Assembly (NCBI GenBank): GCA_022113835.1
Contig: JAILWY010000028.1
Coordinates: forward strand, 5,679,001 to 5,743,000
Origin: Atopsyche davidsoni
Taxonomy: Eukaryota; Arthropoda; Insecta; Trichoptera; Hydrobiosidae
Direction: 5' to 3'
DNA length: 64,000 nucleotides
Shown here: piece by piece, positions 61,201 through 64,000 of the stretch
Layout of the letters: each line of letters begins with the position of its first letter
How positions within the stretch are numbered: position 1 is the stretch's first letter
Notes under the pieces: model-generated
What the model saw: only the letters and a program-made list of their open reading frames with translations
Databases searched by the model: none
Told to the model about the DNA's origin: nothing
Position numbers and translations under genes: made by a program

Positions 61201-63425
61201 TTTTCTACCCTATTTTCACCATATTGTCTAGTTTAATGTTTCTTGCAAGTAAACTATTTTTTTTTATGTTATATTTATAAAATAAATATAAAATATTATA
61301 TAAAATCTGAGATTGCGATACATAAAAATATTTAAATAAAATCTTTGATATGTTTAAGAAAAGCTATTTAGTTTTTATTAGTACAAATATAGCATTTATA
61401 TGTATTAGCCACACTAAACTTCTTCAAGTACCTCTCCTCAGAGGAGGCTGGTGACCATCTCAATGAACATGTCTATGTCTCGGTAATTCGGTTGTACTCC
61501 TGACTTCCAGCCGCTGACGCAAATTCCGCATCCACGTTAACTTTCCCCTTCCAGTTCCTGTTGTTTCTTGGATTTTTTCCTGGACAATCAGCTGTATTTG
61601 CTATTTCTGAAAAAATGGCTAAAATAGGATTTGGAGTCGGGAGCTCTATTTATAATAAGTGATGAAATAGTTTTTTAAATTTAATTTAATAGTAATTTTA
61701 TGTTGTTGCTCAGTGGGAATGTAAAAGTATAAGATAAATATTTTTGTTTGCATTTCAACATAGCAAGAAGTGTGTTTTTAGAACACAGACTAAGTAGGTT
61801 AAGAACTTGAGCAATCCTCGTACCTGTACTCGACGTTTATGCCTGCTTAATTAATTTCTAACACTGCAACTGAGAATCAAATTATTTTTACGGTGAAGAG
61901 ATAATCTATACTTTCTCTTAAATTCTGACCTGTCAAGCAGCAATTTACATTTACTGCTATACACAGAGCGATGCTACAGTGTTTTCAAATGTTTACTAGT
62001 AAGACAAATTTTGTGTCTCGTGTAGTATCCATATTTCTTAAACTTATACTAAATAAGTAAATACGATGTTTATAGAAAACTTTAATCAAAGTCATAAGTC
62101 TTAGATACACTGAATAGAGCTTGATACTGTATTCAATAATGATAATATTTATTTATAAAAATGAAACTGTGAGTAGCCTTGCATATCCTTGGAAAGTTTG
62201 GGTAAGTCAGGTTTCTCAGGTTCGCACCAATAAGACGACTTTTCAATTTACTCTTGATACGGTTCTTGCGTTTCTTACTATTTCAGGCGTTATAAATCAT
62301 CAAGTGGTAATTTGTGGCAAAGTCGCACTCAAGGGTGGTTCACGAGCCGCGATATGCTTTTCACTAATCTACTTGATACCCTATTATTATGGAAAGAACT
62401 ATTATGCAACAATACTAACTGATTATCATTATTCCTGTGTTGTAGTTGAAGGTGGCCGTGTACTACGAGGCGCTGTGCCCAGACAGCATGTCTTTCATCA
62501 CCCGGCAGCTGTATCCGGCCTGGCAAACCATGCATGGTGCCATCCGCGTTAAGCTCATTCCCTACGGCAAGGCCATCGTAAGTAAACTTTTTCTTTTATA
62601 CTCAATTATTAAAGGGATATATTTTAAATAAGATTAAAAGACTATGTGAAAGAAGTCTCAGTTTTTAAACAATAAAAAAAAGAGTCTCTTAATACTAATA
62701 TTATTTACACGCTTCCAGCAAAACAAGAAGAACCACAAGTGGGTTTTCGAATGTCAGCACGGGCCTCGTGAGTGTTTGGGAAATAAAATTCAAGGCTGCA
62801 TCCTCAAGAGCAAGACTCTCTCCGACGAACAGAAGTTTGATCTCGTCAACTGTCTCATGGCCGACCGCGCCCCTGATACTGCTCTGCCTGCGGTGAGTCC
62901 CCCAAACCCCCGACTCCGAGTTCCTTGTGTGTCGCACCTGAAGTTTTTGGAATTATCGAGCTCGGAAACAGAAATGAAAAGATGCCTGATTCTATTTTTA
63001 TTGTTTCCATAAAATAAAACTTGATTTTTGTGGTTAAGCCTGATGATAATGAGATGTGGTTTATTTCAGTGCGCCACTCGACTCTCAGTCGACCAGGAGC
63101 CCATCATGAGCTGCACCAATTCCAGTAAAGGAGACGACATCCTTGCCAGCTACGGAGAGAAGACTGCCGCGCTCAGGCCCAACCTGGCCTTCGTGCCAAC
63201 AATTGTCTTCAACGAGGTTAGTAGATTCGTCAACGTTCACAGATCCTACAACAGAAAAATTCTTCATTTCAAGTAGTTTGACTTCCGAATAGTTTGTTTA
63301 ATATTGTTATTTTTTTGTTACAGAAATTCAACCAGGACGATACAAATGCGGCTCTAACTGATCTCAAGGGAGTCATCTGCCGTTTATCTACTCGGAGGCC
63401 TGCGCAGTGCCCACCACTTGCGTAA
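58247..63425 (+). CDS. GILT: GILT-like lysosomal thiol reductase
   Basis: Proteins of this family reduce disulfides in endosomes and lysosomes; in insects they also take part in immunity. Five exons join in phase 0: 58247-58318, 62446-62577, 62719-62892, 63070-63216 and 63324-63425, giving 208 residues. Residues 1-15 ([15 protein letters not shown]) are a clear signal peptide. The active-site motif is CPDS (Cys35-Ser38) in [12 protein letters not shown], so the second cysteine of the usual CxxC is serine. The GILT signature [16 protein letters not shown] is complete (residues 80-95). CATRLSV and the end (VICRLSTRR) supply further family cysteines. Intron 1 is 4.1 kb and filled with repeats; the others are 107-178 bases. 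The first exon follows an AG closely, so an upstream non-coding exon is possible. A single-cysteine site could alter or weaken reductase activity. Confidence 0.9.
58452..58552 (+). mobile_element. 101-base MITE with CAGTGGCGTGCGGT ends
   Basis: Begins CAGTGGCGTGCGGTAC and ends with ACCGCACGCCACTG. The 14-base terminal repeats are perfect. Flanking bases share only part of an 8-mer. A single similar end occurs near 29,797. hAT-type ends are likely. It lies in GILT intron 1. Confidence 0.75.
58753..58760. promoter_or_regulatory. consensus CRE TGACGTCA in GILT intron 1
   Basis: A perfect CREB/ATF palindrome in a GC-richer patch (58,700-58,870) 430 bases into intron 1. Another TGACGTCA lies at 23,979 in a vezatin intron. 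Function is inference. Confidence 0.3.
58936..59702. repeat. long imperfect palindromic array in GILT intron 1
   Basis: Units containing GTTTGTCGGTCGGTTGGC, a GGGACGCT(A/C)ATAGAGACC motif and CTTTTGTCGGTG occur about seven times in both orientations. The outer arms pair over the whole interval: CTTTTGTCAGCAAAGT at 58,936 against ACTTTGCTGACAAAAG ending at 59,702, with the centre near 59,320. The two strands therefore encode almost the same chance peptide (SHLIMPHY...[15 protein letters not shown]) at 58,991 (+) and 59,500-59,647 (-). A related single unit is at 40,110. Confidence 0.8.
59703..61419. other. rest of GILT intron 1, no gene
   Basis: Partial units of the palindromic array continue to about 59,850. 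Beyond that the intron is AT-rich. A 131-codon minus-strand frame at 60,230-60,625 starts with a hydrophobic segment ([20 protein letters not shown]) but has no recognisable family and no support beyond length. Confidence 0.4.
61420..61640 (-). mobile_element. RTE-type LINE 3' end in GILT intron 1
   Basis: On the minus strand the frame gives [20 protein letters not shown] and [20 protein letters not shown], the C-terminus of an RTE reverse transcriptase. The tail GATGGTCACCAGCCTCCTCT with GAGGAGAGGTAC follows. The element is truncated to its last 220 bases and is antisense to the host gene. Confidence 0.65.
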
Positions 63426-64000
63426 AAAAATACTAAGGATAAGACAAAATATATAAATATCACTCGCTAGCAGCACTAATATTCCACATATTAAAAAATC
63501 AGTAAACCAATAAAATTAATCGTAAACATATTATATATTTATTATTCATTAGCCTCGAGGAGAGGGAAGAAATAAATACCCTTTGTTTCATAACTTCTAA
63601 TTATTTTAGAATATTTTTATTGGTGTGCAGTCTTTCAAGTCCATCCAGTCTTTTCGTTGTTCCTAGTTCACGGGCTCGGGATAATTTAAACGGCCGTCAT
63701 CGTCTTCTAACGGAACGTTAAAGTGATGGACAAATCAGCTGACTGAAGATTATTAAAACATCCAAAGATTTTCAAAGTATTTCACTTTATGCAGAAATAA
63801 AAATAGTTTTATATTAGAATATCAATTTATTAAAAAAAATACTTACAAATAGTGAATAAATAACAATTTAGCTATAGCGAAGGAGTTAGCTTCAGCAACA
63901 GAGTTTGTTGGTTTTTTTTTTCGTTAGGTACATTCAATCAAGTACACAATGGAACTTCAAACCTCACGGTACATCTCGAAATGAGGTAAAACACCATTCA
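63426..64000. other. 3' of GILT, no firm gene
   Basis: The first part is the GILT 3' UTR (AATAAA near 63,510 and 63,571). On the minus strand at about 63,663-63,706 a short acidic frame DDDGRLNYPEPVN ends in a stop after a possible GTTAG acceptor. It could be the last exon of a gene entering from the right, but the evidence is thin. Confidence 0.35.

Noticed and set aside
63663..63706. Minus-strand C-terminal exon DDDGRLNYPEPVN
   Set aside because: A single short frame with a weak acceptor and no second exon visible before the window ends. Kept as a note only.

Overview
This window is nuclear DNA from an insect. It is AT-rich, its genes are split by many GT-AG introns, and it carries two zinc-finger genes that begin with a ZAD domain, which is restricted to arthropods. 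The transposon mix (RTE-type LINE ends, a Helitron pair, hAT-type MITEs, a piggyBac remnant) fits an insect of almost any order. I do not resolve the order from sequence alone.

Layout. 1-5.7 kb holds no gene I can support, only repeats. At 5.70-6.72 kb on the minus strand I assembled a compact five-exon gene for BLOC-1 subunit 3; its exons are too short to stand out as ORFs. From 8.02 to 9.60 kb (+) are the last two exons of a 12-finger C2H2 protein. From 12.04 to 19.78 kb (+) is a nine-exon ZAD protein with 11 C2H2 fingers and a long Asn/Gln/Ser-rich linker holding two different peptide repeats. From 22.63 to 26.57 kb (+) is a vezatin homologue whose frame passes through a 9-base microexon. 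From 31.99 to 34.67 kb (-) is a six-exon GDE1-type glycerophosphodiester phosphodiesterase with a Helitron in one intron. 34.7-42.5 kb is mainly transposon debris with a few orphan exon-like pieces. From 42.57 to 47.51 kb (+) is an eleven-exon ZAD protein with nine C2H2 fingers and a disordered tail of about 400 residues. 47.5-58.2 kb is repeat-rich and includes a Helitron nested in a MITE, a perfect heat-shock element, a GC-rich 8-bp minisatellite, a 46-bp satellite and a telomere-like palindrome. From 58.25 to 63.43 kb (+) is a five-exon GILT-like thiol reductase whose 4.1-kb first intron contains a long inverted-repeat array.

The genes do not form an operon or one pathway. Three are transcription-factor-like C2H2 proteins. 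BLOC1S3 and GILT act in the lysosome or lysosome-related organelle system, GDE1 in membrane lipid turnover, and vezatin in junctions or dynein-linked transport. The two ZAD genes share an identical intron position inside the ZAD, suggesting a common ancestor.

All exon joins were made by hand from splice-site dinucleotides, codon phase and protein-family resemblance. No alignment or RNA evidence was available. The most unusual signals are the near-perfect hairpin at 10.3 kb, the roughly 770-bp palindrome in GILT intron 1, the heat-shock element at 53.4 kb and the nested Helitron.
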